A stretch of 42,486 nucleotides of DNA, taken from NCBI GenBank assembly GCA_919903025.1, contig CAKKSE010000035.1:1-42486 (forward strand), read 5' to 3'. The stretch is from Nitrospiria bacterium (GTDB lineage: Bacteria; Nitrospirota; RBG-16-64-22). Numbering within the stretch: position 1 is the first letter of the stretch; each line of letters begins with the position of its first letter. The translations under genes and the position numbers were made by a program. Positions 30,993 to 40,822 of the stretch are shown here, piece after piece. The notes under the pieces are model-generated. The model saw nothing but the letters and a program-made list of their open reading frames with translations, was not told the DNA's origin and made no database searches.

Positions 30993-31809
30993 ACGCAAGC
31001 CTGATTGGGATCCCGCGGCCGGCCAAGTACCGCTTCGCATCGCCCACGGTTGCCTCCCCGTAGTGAAAAATCGAGGCCGCCAGAACGGCGTCCGCGCCCC
31101 CGAGGACGATCCCTTCGTAGAGATGATCGAGCGTCCCCACTCCCCCGGAGGCGATCACGGGGATCCCGACGCCGCGGCCGACCGCCTTGGTCAGATCAAG
31201 GTCGTACCCCTCCCTCGTTCCGTCCCTGTCCATGCTGGTGAGGAGGATCTCCCCGGCCCCGAGGCCCTCCATCCGTCCCGCCCATTCCACCGCGTCGATG
31301 CCGGTCGACCGGCGCCCCCCGTGTGTGAACACCTCCCAGCCGGCATCCGATGATTGGGGACTTCCTTCCGCGACCCTTCGACCTTCGACCTTGGACCTTG
31401 GACTTCGGACTCTCTTCGCGTCAATCGCCACGACGATGCATTGGCTTCCGAACCGCTCGGACGCTCTCTGGACGAACCCGGGATCGGCGACGGCGGCCGT
31501 GTTGACGGCCACCTTGTCGGCCCCCGCCTTGAGGAGAGCGCGGATATCCTCCAGCGTTCGCACGCCTCCTCCCACCGTCAGGGGCATGAAGACCTGGTCG
31601 GCCGTCCGGGCCACGACGTCCAGGATGATCGGCCTTTCCTCGTGCGAGGCGGTGATATCGAGGAAGCAGAGTTCGTCGGCTCCCTGCTCATCGTAGGCCC
31701 GGGCGATCTCCACGGGATCCCCGGCGTCGCGAAGGTTGACGAACGTGACTCCCTTGACGACGCGGCCGCCCATGACGTCGAGACACGGAATGATCCGCTT
31801 GGCGAGCAT
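30991..31809 (-). CDS. hisF: Imidazole glycerol phosphate synthase cyclase subunit HisF, with an internal insertion
   Basis: With HisH, converts PRFAR to imidazole glycerol phosphate and AICAR. The barrel motifs are intact: [16 protein letters not shown] with the first catalytic Asp, [23 protein letters not shown] with the second Asp, [11 protein letters not shown] and [13 protein letters not shown]. It has 272 residues rather than about 253. Compared with Thermotoga HisF, about 20 extra residues (about 134-156, rich in Arg, Ser and Pro) follow AIDAKRV and precede [13 protein letters not shown]. The DNA for this insert (about 31342-31410) contains a heptamer repeat. The frame is kept, so the enzyme may still work with an extended loop. 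Confidence 0.93.
   Translation of the reverse strand: MLAKRIIPCLDVMGGRVVKGVTFVNLRDAGDPVEIARAYDEQGADELCFLDITASHEERPIILDVVARTADQVFMPLTVGGGVRTLEDIRALLKAGADKVAVNTAAVADPGFVQRASERFGSQCIVVAIDAKRVRSPRSKVEGRRVAEGSPQSSDAGWEVFTHGGRRSTGIDAVEWAGRMEGLGAGEILLTSMDRDGTREGYDLDLTKAVGRGVGIPVIASGGVGTLDHLYEGIVLGGADAVLAASIFHYGEATVGDAKRYLAGRGIPIRLA
31373..31415. repeat. Heptamer repeat inside hisF
   Basis: On the plus strand ACCTTCG, ACCTTGG and ACCTTGG stand in tandem (31381-31401), flanked by degenerate copies (ACCCTTCG before, ACTTCGG and ACTCTCT after). The array coincides with the extra loop in HisF. It is not found in the other his genes. Confidence 0.75.
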
Positions 31810-31812
31810 CGG

Positions 31813-32544
31813 CTACCGCGGGCCTCCGTCGAGAATGGAGAGCGCTTCGTTCAGGTCGACGGCTCCCGCGTAGAGCGCCTTTCCGACGATCACGCCCGCG
31901 AGGGGCGGATCGACCGCCTTGAGCCGCCGGATGTCATCGAGCGATCCCACGCCCCCCGCCGCGATCACGGGATGGCGGCTCGCCGACGCGACCGCCTTGA
32001 CCGCTTCCACGTTCGGCCCGGTGAGCATTCCGTCGCGGCGGATGTCGGTGTACAGGATCCCCGCCAGCGGCAGACCGCCGATTTCGTCGAGCAGTTCCAG
32101 CACGGGAGTCCGCGACATTTCCACCCATCCCGACAGGGCGACGAAGCCGTCCTTCGCGTCGACGCTTACGACCACCCTGCCCGGATACTCTCCGCAGGCG
32201 GAGCGCAGGAACTCGCGGTCCCGGACGGCGCCGGTCCCCACGACGACCCTCGCCGCTCCCAGATCGAAGAGCCTCTTCATCACCGGCAGGTTCCGGACCC
32301 CGCCGCCCACCTGCACGGGGATGTCGGCTTCAAGGAGGATCTCCTTGATCGCCGGGAGGTTCTGGGGCGTCCCCGTGACCGCCCCATCCAGGTCGACAAG
32401 ATGCAGCGCTCTGGCCCCAAGGGAGATCCACCGCCTCGCCGCCGCGGCCGGGTCCTCGTCGTAGACAGTCTCCATGTCCATCCGCCCCTGCGCGAGCCGG
32501 ACGCACCGCCCGTTCTTGATGTCCACCGCCGGGTAGAGGATCAT
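31813..32544 (-). CDS. hisA: ProFAR isomerase HisA
   Basis: Isomerises ProFAR to PRFAR, the step before HisH/HisF. The 243-residue half-barrel pair has the catalytic Asp in LYPAVDIKNGRCVRL and the second in VVSVDAKDG. It also has PVQVGGGVRNLPVM, LYTDIRRDGMLTG and VIAAGGVGSLDDI. It overlaps hisH by 4 bp and lies 3 bp before hisF. Normal length and no insertion. Confidence 0.96.
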   Translation of the reverse strand: MILYPAVDIKNGRCVRLAQGRMDMETVYDEDPAAAARRWISLGARALHLVDLDGAVTGTPQNLPAIKEILLEADIPVQVGGGVRNLPVMKRLFDLGAARVVVGTGAVRDREFLRSACGEYPGRVVVSVDAKDGFVALSGWVEMSRTPVLELLDEIGGLPLAGILYTDIRRDGMLTGPNVEAVKAVASASRHPVIAAGGVGSLDDIRRLKAVDPPLAGVIVGKALYAGAVDLNEALSILDGGPR

Positions 32545-33182
32545 CCGAGCTTTCCGAACTCTTCGATGATCGACAGGCCGACGCCCTGGCTCTTCTCCGG
32601 GTGGAACTGTGTCGCCACGATGTTATCCTTCCAGACGGCCGAGACGAACTCCACCCCGTGCTCCGTCGTCGCGGCGATGACGCCGGGATCGTCCGGGAGA
32701 ACGACGTAGGAGTGGACGAAGTAGACGTACGAGCCGTCACCCACGTTCCGCATCGCCGGCGGCCTCCGCCGAAACGTCAGGGTGTTCCACCCCATGTGAG
32801 GAACCTTGAGGCCTCGCTTCCCCACCGACTCCGGGAATCGCGCGACGCGTCCGGAGAAAACGCCGAGCCCCGGATGGCGCCCAAACTCCTCCCCCTCGGA
32901 AAAGAGGATCTGCATCCCGACGCACAGGCCCAGGAAGGGTTTGCCCGCCTCGATGGCCCGAAGGACCGGTTCGGCCAGTCCCCGGTTCTCGAGGTTCGAC
33001 ATGCAGGCCGGGAACGAGCCCACGCCGGGAAGGACGACGTGCGTCGCGTCGGCAATATCGGCCGGGTCGGAGGTGATGGCGGCCGGGTGCCCAACCCGGG
33101 CGAACGCCTTCTCGACGCTCCTCAGGTTCCCCATCCCGTAGTCGACGATCGCAACCCGCGTTCGATTCACCGATTCACCCAT
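32541..33182 (-). CDS. hisH: Imidazole glycerol phosphate synthase glutaminase subunit HisH
   Basis: Supplies ammonia from glutamine to HisF. The catalytic Cys is in FLGLCVGMQILF and the His-Glu pair in ATQFHPEKSQGVGLS. The N-terminus RVAIVDYGMGNLRSVEKAF and VVLPGVGSFPACM are typical. The first eight codons (MGESVNRT) are read from the octamer repeat at 33163-33194. A GTG at 33167 would also start in the same frame and could be the older start. It has 213 residues and no disruption. Confidence 0.95.
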   Translation of the reverse strand: MGESVNRTRVAIVDYGMGNLRSVEKAFARVGHPAAITSDPADIADATHVVLPGVGSFPACMSNLENRGLAEPVLRAIEAGKPFLGLCVGMQILFSEGEEFGRHPGLGVFSGRVARFPESVGKRGLKVPHMGWNTLTFRRRPPAMRNVGDGSYVYFVHSYVVLPDDPGVIAATTEHGVEFVSAVWKDNIVATQFHPEKSQGVGLSIIEEFGKLG

Positions 33183-33194
33183 TCACCGGATTAC
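33163..33194. repeat. Octamer array across the hisB/hisH junction
   Basis: CGATTCAC CGATTCAC CCATTCAC CGGATTAC stand in tandem on the plus strand, covering the hisB stop codon and the hisH start codon. The same CGATTCAC unit recurs between hisG and murA (36909-36948). Confidence 0.75.
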
Positions 33195-33784
33195 AGCTTT
33201 CCCTTCGTGCTCGGCACCCCCTTGACCCTCGGGTCCAGGCTCGTCGCCTGATCGAGCGCCAGGCCGAAGGCTTTGAAGACGCCTTCCAGGACGTGGTGAG
33301 GGTTCCGGCCGTAACGGGCGTTGATGTGGAGCGTCACGCCGCTGTTGTTGACGAAGGCCGCGAAGAAGTCTTCGACCAGGCGGGCGTCGAACCCCTTTAT
33401 CTTCTCCCGCTTGACGAGATCCACGTTGTAAACCAGAAAGGGACGACCCGAAATGTCGACGTGCGCGGCGCAGAGCGCCTCGTCCATCGGCACCTCGGCC
33501 CCGCCGTACCGCCGGATTCCGGTCTTCGATCCGAGGGCCTCCTTGAGGGCCGCCCCCAGGACGATCCCGATGTCCTCGACCGTGTGGTGATCGTCGACCT
33601 CGACGTCGCCCCGGGCCTTGAGGTCCAGGTCGAAGAGGCCGTGACGCGCGAACAGTTCCAGCATGTGCGAAAGAAATCCGACGGGCGTCTGGACGCGGGA
33701 CCTGCCCGCTCCGTCCAGATTGATGGAGGCCGTCACGTTCGTCTCTTTCGTCTTTCGCTCGACCTTTCCGATCCGGCGCGTCAT
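33191..33784 (-). CDS. hisB: Imidazoleglycerol-phosphate dehydratase HisB
   Basis: Dehydrates imidazole glycerol phosphate to imidazole acetol phosphate. The single-domain 197-residue form has [19 protein letters not shown], the metal-binding [14 protein letters not shown] and [17 protein letters not shown] motifs, and a C-terminal VPSTKGKL typical of the family. The ATG overlaps the hisC stop (ATGA). It lacks the phosphatase domain fused in enterobacteria, so a separate histidinol-phosphatase must be encoded elsewhere. Confidence 0.96.
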   Translation of the reverse strand: MTRRIGKVERKTKETNVTASINLDGAGRSRVQTPVGFLSHMLELFARHGLFDLDLKARGDVEVDDHHTVEDIGIVLGAALKEALGSKTGIRRYGGAEVPMDEALCAAHVDISGRPFLVYNVDLVKREKIKGFDARLVEDFFAAFVNNSGVTLHINARYGRNPHHVLEGVFKAFGLALDQATSLDPRVKGVPSTKGKL

Positions 33785-34857
33785 TGGATCTCCTTCAGGG
33801 CAAGTTGGATCGCTTCGAGAAACGCCTTGTTCTCCGCCGGGGTCCCGATGGTCACCCGAAGACAGTTCTTCAAGGCGGGCGTCCGGCTGAGGTTGCGGAT
33901 CACGACACCGCGGCTCAGGAGCCCAGAATGAATGGCCTCGGCGTCTCCCACCGTCCGGAAGAGAATGAAATTGGCCTCCGTCGGGTACGGCGAGAGGCCT
34001 CGCGTCCACTCTAGCGCCTCCATCAGCCGGTCGCGTTCCCGGACGACTTTCTTGACCTGCGCGGACAGCACGCGGGGATGGCTCAGGGCTATCCGCGCGG
34101 CCGTCTGCGTCAAGGAGTTGATGTTGTACGGCAGCCGGATCTTCTCGATCTCCCGGACGATGTCGGGATGGGCCGCCATCACGCCCAGGCGGAGCGCGGC
34201 CAATCCGATCTTCGAGACGGTCCGAAGAACGACGACGTTCCGGTGCCGGTCCCCGTTCGAGAGGCAGCTCTTGCCTGAGTAGTCGCCGTACGCTTCGTCG
34301 ATCACGACGAGCCCGGGGGCGAGGTCGACGACCTCGTTGATGCGCGTCCGTGAATAGCAGACGCCCGTCGGGTTGTTAGGGTACCCCAAGAATACGATCC
34401 GCGGCCTGCGCGCAAGAGCGGCGCGCATCTCCTCCATCCTCAGGTCGAAGCGTTCGTCCAGGGGGACAGCGTCGACGGCGAGCCCGTGCCCCTGGGCGAT
34501 CAGGGCGTACATCGAGAACGACGGGACCGGAACGAGGGCCCGCGCGCCGGGCACCGAAACGGCCGCGGCCAGGAGCGAGATGATTTCGTCCGAGCCGTTC
34601 CCGAGGAGGACCCAGTCCGGCTCGACGTTCAGCCAGGCCGCCACGGCGGCCTTGAGCTCGCGCGCCTCGGGGTCCGGATAGCGGTTCGTCGGGACGCGGG
34701 AGAGGGCTTTCATGATCTCCCTCCGCACCTCCGGCGCGAGGGAGAAAGGCGACTCGTTGGCGTCCAGCCGGACCTTCCCGATCTGGGCTTCAGCCGCGTA
34801 AGGTTCCATCCCGGCCAGTTCGGGCCGAAAGAGATGCCGAAAGCGCCGGGGGCTCAC
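33781..34857 (-). CDS. hisC: Histidinol-phosphate aminotransferase HisC
   Basis: PLP-dependent transamination of imidazole acetol phosphate. The 358-residue fold-type I enzyme has [59 protein letters not shown] and the PLP-lysine motif [14 protein letters not shown]. The GTG at 34857 overlaps the hisD stop (GTGA). Its place between hisD and hisB is a common operon order. Confidence 0.95.
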   Translation of the reverse strand: MSPRRFRHLFRPELAGMEPYAAEAQIGKVRLDANESPFSLAPEVRREIMKALSRVPTNRYPDPEARELKAAVAAWLNVEPDWVLLGNGSDEIISLLAAAVSVPGARALVPVPSFSMYALIAQGHGLAVDAVPLDERFDLRMEEMRAALARRPRIVFLGYPNNPTGVCYSRTRINEVVDLAPGLVVIDEAYGDYSGKSCLSNGDRHRNVVVLRTVSKIGLAALRLGVMAAHPDIVREIEKIRLPYNINSLTQTAARIALSHPRVLSAQVKKVVRERDRLMEALEWTRGLSPYPTEANFILFRTVGDAEAIHSGLLSRGVVIRNLSRTPALKNCLRVTIGTPAENKAFLEAIQLALKEIQ

Positions 34858-36206
34858 CGCCCTGGCCCCCGTTTTCGACCGGCCGGACGGGTCGTCTTCG
34901 GACCCCGGGCGCCGCGGGAGTGATCCAGGCGCATCTCCACGGCCCGGGCGTGGGCCTCGAGTCCCTCGGCGCGAGCCAGCCGAACGGCGGCCGGTCCCAG
35001 GCGGACGAGCGCCTCGCGCGTGAACGCGACGACACTCGATCGCCGAAGGAAATCCCCGACGGACAGGGGCGACGCGAACCGGGCCGTTCCCCCCGTGGGC
35101 AGAACGTGGTTCGGGCCCGCGACGTAGTCGCCGACCGCCTCGGGCGTGTCGTGGCCCAGGAAGACGGCCCCGGCGTTCCGGACCAGCGGAAGAAGCCCGA
35201 AAGGATTTGCCACGGCCAGTTCCAGGTGCTCCGGGGCGATCCGGTTCGAGATCTCGACCGCCTGCGCGAGAGACCGCGCGCGGATCAGCGTTCCGCGGCG
35301 AGCCAGCGATTCGGCCGCGATGCTCTTTCTGGGGAGCAGGGCCGCCTGACGACCCGCCTCCCGCCGGATCCGGACCAGAAGGTCCAGGGACGGCGAGACG
35401 ACCAAAGGCCACGCCAGGGGATCGTGTTCCGCCTGCGCGAGGAGGTCGGCCGCCGCCACCCGCGGGTCGGCCGACTCATCCGCGATGATGAGAACCTCCG
35501 AAGGTCCCGCCACCATGTCGATATCGACTGCGCCGAAAACCATCCGCTTGGCCGTCGCGACGTAGATGTTCCCTGGCCCGACGATCTTCGCGACGGGCCG
35601 CACGCTTTTGGTTCCATAAGCCATCGCGGCCACCGCCTGTGCGCCGCCGATCGCGTAGATCTCGTCAACCCCGGCGATCTTGGCCGCGGCCAGGAGGATG
35701 GGGGGGACGGTCCCTCCCGTCGCGGGCGTACAAAGGACGATCCGAGGGACGCCGGCAACGCGCGCGGGAATGGCGTTCATCAGGACGGATGACGGGTACG
35801 ACGCCGTTCCGCCGGGCGCGTACAGGCCCACGGAATCGAGGGGTTTGACCACTTGGCCGAGGAGGGCCCCCTCCTCATCGGTGACGAACCAGTTCTTCTC
35901 GCGCTGGTGCTCGTGGAATGCGGCGATTCGATCCGCGGCCGTCCGAAGAGCGTCGAGGACTCCCGCCTCGACCCCTCGGAACGCGCCGTCGATCGCGCGC
36001 CGCGTAACCTTCCACTTGCTGGGAGGAAGACCGCACCGGTCGAACCGGCGCGCGCAACGCGCGACGGCGGCGTCCCCCTCCCGGCGAACGGCGTCGATGA
36101 TCCCGCGAACCGCCGTCTCAACCTCGGGCGGGACGTCGGATCCGCGGCTGGCAATCGCCTCGATTTCGCGCTCGAATCCCCGGGATCCGTCCTCGATGAG
36201 TCTCAC
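34854..36206 (-). CDS. hisD: Histidinol dehydrogenase HisD
   Basis: Zinc-dependent oxidation of histidinol to histidine in two steps. The 450 residues include [67 protein letters not shown] and [12 protein letters not shown]. The GTG at 36206 overlaps the hisG stop. A basic tail of about 20 residues (from [15 protein letters not shown]) follows the normal end of the enzyme and overlaps the start of hisC; it looks like read-through of the coding sequence rather than a domain. Confidence 0.95.
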   Translation of the reverse strand: MRLIEDGSRGFEREIEAIASRGSDVPPEVETAVRGIIDAVRREGDAAVARCARRFDRCGLPPSKWKVTRRAIDGAFRGVEAGVLDALRTAADRIAAFHEHQREKNWFVTDEEGALLGQVVKPLDSVGLYAPGGTASYPSSVLMNAIPARVAGVPRIVLCTPATGGTVPPILLAAAKIAGVDEIYAIGGAQAVAAMAYGTKSVRPVAKIVGPGNIYVATAKRMVFGAVDIDMVAGPSEVLIIADESADPRVAAADLLAQAEHDPLAWPLVVSPSLDLLVRIRREAGRQAALLPRKSIAAESLARRGTLIRARSLAQAVEISNRIAPEHLELAVANPFGLLPLVRNAGAVFLGHDTPEAVGDYVAGPNHVLPTGGTARFASPLSVGDFLRRSSVVAFTREALVRLGPAAVRLARAEGLEAHARAVEMRLDHSRGARGPKTTRPAGRKRGPGR

Positions 36207-36919
36207 CGGCCCTCCCCCGGTCGACCGATCTGGCCGCGAATGTCGTCCATCAGTTTGGAGACGCGGTCGTACTTGATCTTGAGGGCCGCTCGATTCACGA
36301 TGAGCCGCGCGGTCGATTCCATGATCGTCTCGACCGGCGCGAGGCCGTTGGCCTTGAGCGTCCGCCCCGTGTCCACCAGGTCCACGATCCGCTCCGAGAG
36401 ACCCAGGATCGGCGCGAGCTCCATCGACCCGTAGAGCTTCACGATCTCGACGGGGATTCCCCGGCGCGCGAAGAAGGACTCGGTCAGGTTCGGGAATTTC
36501 GTCGCGATCCGGACTCCCGACCACCGGCCCGGATTGTCCACGCGCGAGAGCGCCTCCGGCTCGGCCACCATGAGCCGGCACCGCCCGAACTTGAGGTCGA
36601 TCGGCTCGTACACGTCCCGTTCCTGCTCGTACAGGACGTCGCTGCCGACGATCCCGAGGTCGGCCGCCCCGTACTCGACGTATGTCGGAACGTCCGCGGG
36701 GCGGATGACCGCAAAGCGCATCCCCGCGCTGGCGTTCTCGAAGACAAGCTTCCGGGGGTCCGGTTCCCGCATCTCTTCGGCCGCGAGTCCCATCCCCGCA
36801 AAAAGCGCGACGGCCCCTTGATAGAGCTTCCCTTTCGGAAGGGCGACCGTCAGGAAGACCGTTGATCGGGACGCCGCGGTCTTTGCCGACCGCCGCTCTG
36901 GCTTTTGCCGATTCACCAA
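36203..36919 (-). CDS. hisG: ATP phosphoribosyltransferase HisG, short form
   Basis: Commits ATP and PRPP to histidine synthesis. The 238-residue protein has LTVALPKGKLYQGAVALF, the AADLGIVGSDVLYEQ segment and the PRPP-site stretch DLVDTGRTLKANGL. It lacks the about 75-residue C-terminal regulatory domain, so it is the HisG-S type. That type needs the HisZ partner for activity and feedback inhibition; no hisZ is in the window. The first 20 residues before the fold come partly from an octamer repeat region, so the true start may be later. Confidence 0.94.
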   Translation of the reverse strand: MVNRQKPERRSAKTAASRSTVFLTVALPKGKLYQGAVALFAGMGLAAEEMREPDPRKLVFENASAGMRFAVIRPADVPTYVEYGAADLGIVGSDVLYEQERDVYEPIDLKFGRCRLMVAEPEALSRVDNPGRWSGVRIATKFPNLTESFFARRGIPVEIVKLYGSMELAPILGLSERIVDLVDTGRTLKANGLAPVETIMESTARLIVNRAALKIKYDRVSKLMDDIRGQIGRPGEGR

Positions 36920-36948
36920 TGCACCCCTTCGCCGATTCTCCGTATTCT
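36909..36948. repeat. Octamer array between hisG and murA
   Basis: Units CGATTCAC, CAATGCAC, CCCTTCGC, CGATTCTC and CGTATTCT follow each other with an 8-bp period, from inside the hisG start to the murA stop. The first unit is identical to the repeat at the hisB/hisH junction. Confidence 0.6.
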
Positions 36949-38204
36949 TAAGACGTCAGCCTGAGGATCCGGGCTCCCAGCTTCTCGAGCTTCTTCTCGA
37001 GCGATTCGTATCCCCGGTCCAGGTGGTAGACGCGGGAAATCTCCGTCTCGCCGCGCGCGGCCAGCCCGGCCAGGACAAGCGACGCCGAAGCGCGCAGGTC
37101 CGTCGCCATGACGGGTGCGCCCGACAGATCGGAGACCCCCTTGATGATCGCATTCGACCCTTGGATCTTGATGTCCGATCCCATCCGGCGGAGCTCGGCC
37201 ACGTGCGTGAAACGATTCTCGAAGATCGTTTCCGTAATCACCGACAGCCCGTCAGAAACGGACATCAGGGCCATGAACTGGGCCTGCATGTCGGTCGGGA
37301 AGCCCGGATAGGGCGCCGTTCGCGCGTCCACGGACCTGAGCCGCCGGTCCGCTTTTACGCGGATGGCCCCGTCCGGCTGGACGGCCACATCGGCCCCCGC
37401 CTCCCGCAACTTGTTAAGGACGGCGTCGAGATGCTCGGCCCGCGCGCCGCGGATGAGGACGTCGCCCTTCGTTATGGCGGCGGCCACGGCAAGCGTTCCC
37501 GCTTCGATCCGGTCGGGCATGATCCGGTGCTCGGCGGGCTTGAGATCCCCGCCCCCCTGGATCGTGACGGTATCCGTTCCCGCGCCGCTGATCTCGGCCC
37601 CCATGGCCTTGAGGAGGTTCGCCAGATCGACGATCTCCGGCTCGCGGGCGGCGTTCTCGATAATCGTCGTTCCAACGGCCCGCGTGGCGGCCATCATGAG
37701 GTTCTCCGTCCCCGTCACCGTCACGGTGTCGAGAACGATCCGAGCCCCCGTCAGTCCGTCGGCCGCCGCTTCGACGTACCCGTGGTCGATCGTGATCCGG
37801 GCCCCCATCTTTTCGAGGCCGGCCAGGTGAAGATTGATCGGCCGCGCGCCGATGGCGCAGCCGCCCGGAAGGGAGACACGGGCCCGTCCCATCCGGGCTA
37901 GAAGCGGCCCCAGAACGAGGACCGAAGCCCGCATCGTCTTGACCAGATCGTAGGGCGCCTCCGTGCCGTGCAAAACCGTCGTATCGACGACGAACCGATC
38001 GCCGTCCCGCTCGGCCGTCGCCCCCAGCCGCTCCAGGAGGTTTCCGATCGTCGTGACGTCCATGAGGACCGGGACGTTCGAGAACCGGAAGGCGCCCGGC
38101 GCGAGAAGCGTCGCCGCGATGATCGGGAGGGCGGCGTTCTTCGCCCCGCTGACCTGGACCTCGCCGGTCAACGGGATCCCCCCGCGCATCAGCAGACGCT
38201 GCAT
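36948..38204 (-). CDS. murA: UDP-N-acetylglucosamine 1-carboxyvinyltransferase MurA
   Basis: First committed step of peptidoglycan synthesis: transfer of enolpyruvate from PEP. The 418 residues begin with [20 protein letters not shown]. They have the catalytic cysteine in [16 protein letters not shown], the same Cys that fosfomycin modifies, and a standard C-terminus with [16 protein letters not shown]. The ATG at 38204 overlaps prmC by 16 bp; an internal ATG at 38189 starts at MRGGIPLTG and would remove the overlap. It precedes hisG as in Geobacter-like genomes. Confidence 0.97.
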   Translation of the reverse strand: MQRLLMRGGIPLTGEVQVSGAKNAALPIIAATLLAPGAFRFSNVPVLMDVTTIGNLLERLGATAERDGDRFVVDTTVLHGTEAPYDLVKTMRASVLVLGPLLARMGRARVSLPGGCAIGARPINLHLAGLEKMGARITIDHGYVEAAADGLTGARIVLDTVTVTGTENLMMAATRAVGTTIIENAAREPEIVDLANLLKAMGAEISGAGTDTVTIQGGGDLKPAEHRIMPDRIEAGTLAVAAAITKGDVLIRGARAEHLDAVLNKLREAGADVAVQPDGAIRVKADRRLRSVDARTAPYPGFPTDMQAQFMALMSVSDGLSVITETIFENRFTHVAELRRMGSDIKIQGSNAIIKGVSDLSGAPVMATDLRASASLVLAGLAARGETEISRVYHLDRGYESLEKKLEKLGARILRLTS

Positions 38205-39133
38205 TCTTGCCCCTTCCGCGCTCCCGGAGATGCCAGCCGTGCGTTTCCTTCCGGACGCCTCGCCGCCGCAACGCGCGGCAGGCCGGCCAAGTCGGGCGCG
38301 ACCGCGCCATCGACGAACCCGGACCGTTCGAGGAGACCGAGAACGCCCTGGCCCTGGTCATGGCCGATCTCGAAGACGAGAAATCCCCCCGGCCTCAGAA
38401 ACCGCCGGGCCCCTTCGATCAGCCGGCGGATGACCGACAGACCGTCCGGGCCTCCGTCCAGCGCCGCGCGCGGCTCCCAGCGAGAAACCTCGGGAGCCAG
38501 GGAATCGATCTCCCCCCTTCGGACGTACGGCGGATTTGAAACAACAAGGTCGATCCCGCCCTCCAGGGACAGACTCCCCATCGGCTCGAAGAGATCCCCC
38601 TCGATCACGCGCACCCGTGCCGAGACCCCCGCCGCTTCGACGTTCGTCCGGGCCAGATCCAACGCCGATCCCGAGATATCGGCGGCGAAGATTCGGGCAT
38701 CGGGGAACTCGGCCGCCAGCGCGACCGCCAGGCACCCGCTCCCCGTTCCGATGTCGGCTATCGTCCGTATCACGACGCCGTCCCGGGCGGAGAGGTGGAG
38801 CGCCTCCTCGACGATTCCCTCCGTTTCGGGCCGAGGGATCAGGACGTCGGGCGCGACGCGGATCGGGATGCCCCAGAACTCCGTCCTGCCCAGGATCATG
38901 GCCGCCGGCTCGCGCTCTGCCCGCCGAGCGACGAATCCCCGGAAAAGCGCGACCGCGTTGTCCGAAGGCGGCTGGTCCAGGCGGGCCAAGAGACCGGCCG
39001 CATCGAGCCCCGCGGCATTCTGGAGGAGAAGAAAGGCGTCGCGAGGCGCCTCGGGGATCCCCGAGTCCCTAAGAACGGATGTTCCCCGTTCCCTCAAGTC
39101 CTGGAACGTCAACCCCTCGCCCGACCGCCTCAC
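38189..39133 (-). CDS. prmC: Peptide chain release factor N5-glutamine methyltransferase PrmC
   Basis: Methylates the glutamine of the GGQ motif in release factors. The 314-residue protein has an N-terminal helical domain, [14 protein letters not shown], the SAM-binding [16 protein letters not shown] and the substrate-binding [11 protein letters not shown]. The GTG at 39133 overlaps the prfA stop (GTGA), coupling the enzyme to its substrate. The last about 25 residues beyond the normal end are low-complexity and overlap the murA start. Confidence 0.96.
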   Translation of the reverse strand: MRRSGEGLTFQDLRERGTSVLRDSGIPEAPRDAFLLLQNAAGLDAAGLLARLDQPPSDNAVALFRGFVARRAEREPAAMILGRTEFWGIPIRVAPDVLIPRPETEGIVEEALHLSARDGVVIRTIADIGTGSGCLAVALAAEFPDARIFAADISGSALDLARTNVEAAGVSARVRVIEGDLFEPMGSLSLEGGIDLVVSNPPYVRRGEIDSLAPEVSRWEPRAALDGGPDGLSVIRRLIEGARRFLRPGGFLVFEIGHDQGQGVLGLLERSGFVDGAVAPDLAGLPRVAAARRPEGNARLASPGARKGQECSVC

Positions 39134-40224
39134 GATACCCCCGCCTCCACCTCGATCGACTTGAGTCTCTCGGCCGTTTCGGCCGTGGCCAGGGCGTCGA
39201 TGATCTCGTCCAGATCGCCGCCCATGACGGCGTCGAGCCTGTGAAGAGTCACGCCCACGCGGTGGTCGGTCACCCGGTTCTGGGGGAAATTGTAGGTCCG
39301 GATCCGTTCCGACCGGTCCCCCGTCCCGACCTGTTCCTTTCGGGTCTTCGCGCGCTCCGCCTCGGCTTCCGACCGTTTCTTGTCCAAGAGCCGCGCCATC
39401 AGGACCTTCATGGCGCGGGCTTTGTTCTTGATCTGCGATTTTTCGTCCTGGCACGAGACGACCAGTCCCGACGGCAGGTGCGTGATCCGCACGGCCGAAT
39501 AGGTCGTGTTGACGCTCTGCCCGCCCGGACCCGAGGAGCAGAACGTGTCGATCCGGAGGTCCTTCTGGTCGATCTGCACCTCGACATCCTCGGCTTCCGG
39601 AAGCATGGCCACGGTCACGGCGGACGTGTGGATTCGCCCGCCCGACTCGGTGACGGGCACGCGCTGGACGCGGTGGACACCGGACTCGTACTTCAAGCGG
39701 CTGTAGGCCCCGCGCCCCTCGATCGACGCGATCACTTCCTTGAGTCCGCCGATGCCCGTCTCACTCGTGTTGAGGACTTCAACCTTCCAGCGCCGGCCCT
39801 CGGCATACCGGACATACATCCGGAAAAGCTCCGCGGCGAAGAGCGCCGCCTCCTCCCCGCCGGTCCCCGCCCTTACCTCGAAGATGACGTTTCGCTCGTC
39901 GTTCGGATCTTTCGGAAGAAGAAGGAGCTTGATCTCCCGCTCGGTATCGGCGCGTTCATTCCGAAGGCGGTCCACCTCGGAAGCGGCCATCTCGCGCAGC
40001 TCCGGATCGGCCGAGCGGTCGTCCTGGATTTCCTGCGATTCGTCGATCTGCCTCATGATCGTCTTGAGCCGCCTGTAACCAGAGACGATCTCAGTGAGCG
40101 ACGCCTGCTCCTTGGAGTATTTCTGGAACAGGGAGGAGTTCGAAAGGACCTGAGGCTCCGCCAGAAGACGGTTCAGCTCCTCGTACCTGGCCTCCACGGC
40201 CTCTAGTTTGCCCAGAATGTCCAT
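39130..40224 (-). CDS. prfA: Peptide chain release factor 1
   Basis: Terminates translation at UAA and UAG. The 364-residue length is normal. The PxT anticodon-like element is present as PVT in [17 protein letters not shown]. The catalytic GGQ is in [17 protein letters not shown]. The recognition loop fits RF1, not RF2. An RF1 is relevant to the amber-interrupted HEPN gene, because it would terminate at that TAG. prmC follows by overlap. Confidence 0.97.
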   Translation of the reverse strand: MDILGKLEAVEARYEELNRLLAEPQVLSNSSLFQKYSKEQASLTEIVSGYRRLKTIMRQIDESQEIQDDRSADPELREMAASEVDRLRNERADTEREIKLLLLPKDPNDERNVIFEVRAGTGGEEAALFAAELFRMYVRYAEGRRWKVEVLNTSETGIGGLKEVIASIEGRGAYSRLKYESGVHRVQRVPVTESGGRIHTSAVTVAMLPEAEDVEVQIDQKDLRIDTFCSSGPGGQSVNTTYSAVRITHLPSGLVVSCQDEKSQIKNKARAMKVLMARLLDKKRSEAEAERAKTRKEQVGTGDRSERIRTYNFPQNRVTDHRVGVTLHRLDAVMGGDLDEIIDALATAETAERLKSIEVEAGVS

Positions 40225-40259
40225 TTGCCGCGTTTACACTCGCCATGCCGTTGATATCG

Positions 40260-40284
40260 AAAAAAAACCCCGCATGCGCGGGGT
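40260..40284 (-). terminator. Intrinsic terminator after rpmE
   Basis: On the minus strand ACCCCGC and GCGGGGT form a stem around GCAT, followed by a run of eight T (40267-40260). It ends rpmE transcription before prfA. A second small hairpin (GGATGG/CCATCC) lies at about 40291-40306. Confidence 0.82.
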
Positions 40285-40408
40285 CGGAAAGGATGGCCCG
40301 CCATCCCACCCTCCGGATAAAAGGATGGGCGGCGTGCCTAGCAGGCTCTGAAAAGCTTGCGCCCTGGTCCGTCTGCTCCCCTGCTCCGGCCCCCGTTTCG
40401 CCTGAAGT

Positions 40409-40672
40409 CTACGCCTTGCTCCGGCGGGCGGTCTTCGGGGCCGGCTTCTGGGCCGCCCCCTGGGTCTTCCCGCCCGCGGCGTACTTCTTCTGGAAGCGTT
40501 CCACCCGGCCTTCCGTGTCGATGATCTTCTGCTTCCCTGTAAAGAACGGATGACAGCTCGAACATATTTCCACGCGGATCTCCGGATGGGTCGTCGATCG
40601 AGTCTTGAAAGTCTCCCCGCAGGCGCAATGGACCGTCGCGTCAACGTACTCTGGATGAATGCCAGCCTTCAC
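40409..40672 (-). CDS. rpmE: 50S ribosomal protein L31, zinc-type
   Basis: The 87-residue protein begins [21 protein letters not shown] and contains [15 protein letters not shown]. It therefore keeps the cysteines of the zinc-binding (C+) form of bL31. A basic tail of about 20 residues ([20 protein letters not shown]) goes beyond the usual length. The GTG at 40672 with GGAGG upstream is chosen. It lies between rho and prfA, as in many proteobacterial genomes. Confidence 0.95.
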   Translation of the reverse strand: MKAGIHPEYVDATVHCACGETFKTRSTTHPEIRVEICSSCHPFFTGKQKIIDTEGRVERFQKKYAAGGKTQGAAQKPAPKTARRSKA

Positions 40673-40822
40673 TCTGCCGCCTCCCTCGAATGTCGTGTAT
40701 CGGAAAATCAAACATGCAAATGCTAACAGAATCAGCACCCCAAGGCAAGGGACTTATCCGAAAGGGTCCGGAACTGGAATCCCAACACAATCCCTTGATT
40801 ATCAATAAGATAGCCACAGACG

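Noticed and set aside
31342-31410. An intron or insertion sequence inside hisF
   Set aside because: The frame is preserved, the insert is only about 60-70 bp, and there are no splice, terminal repeat or transposase features.
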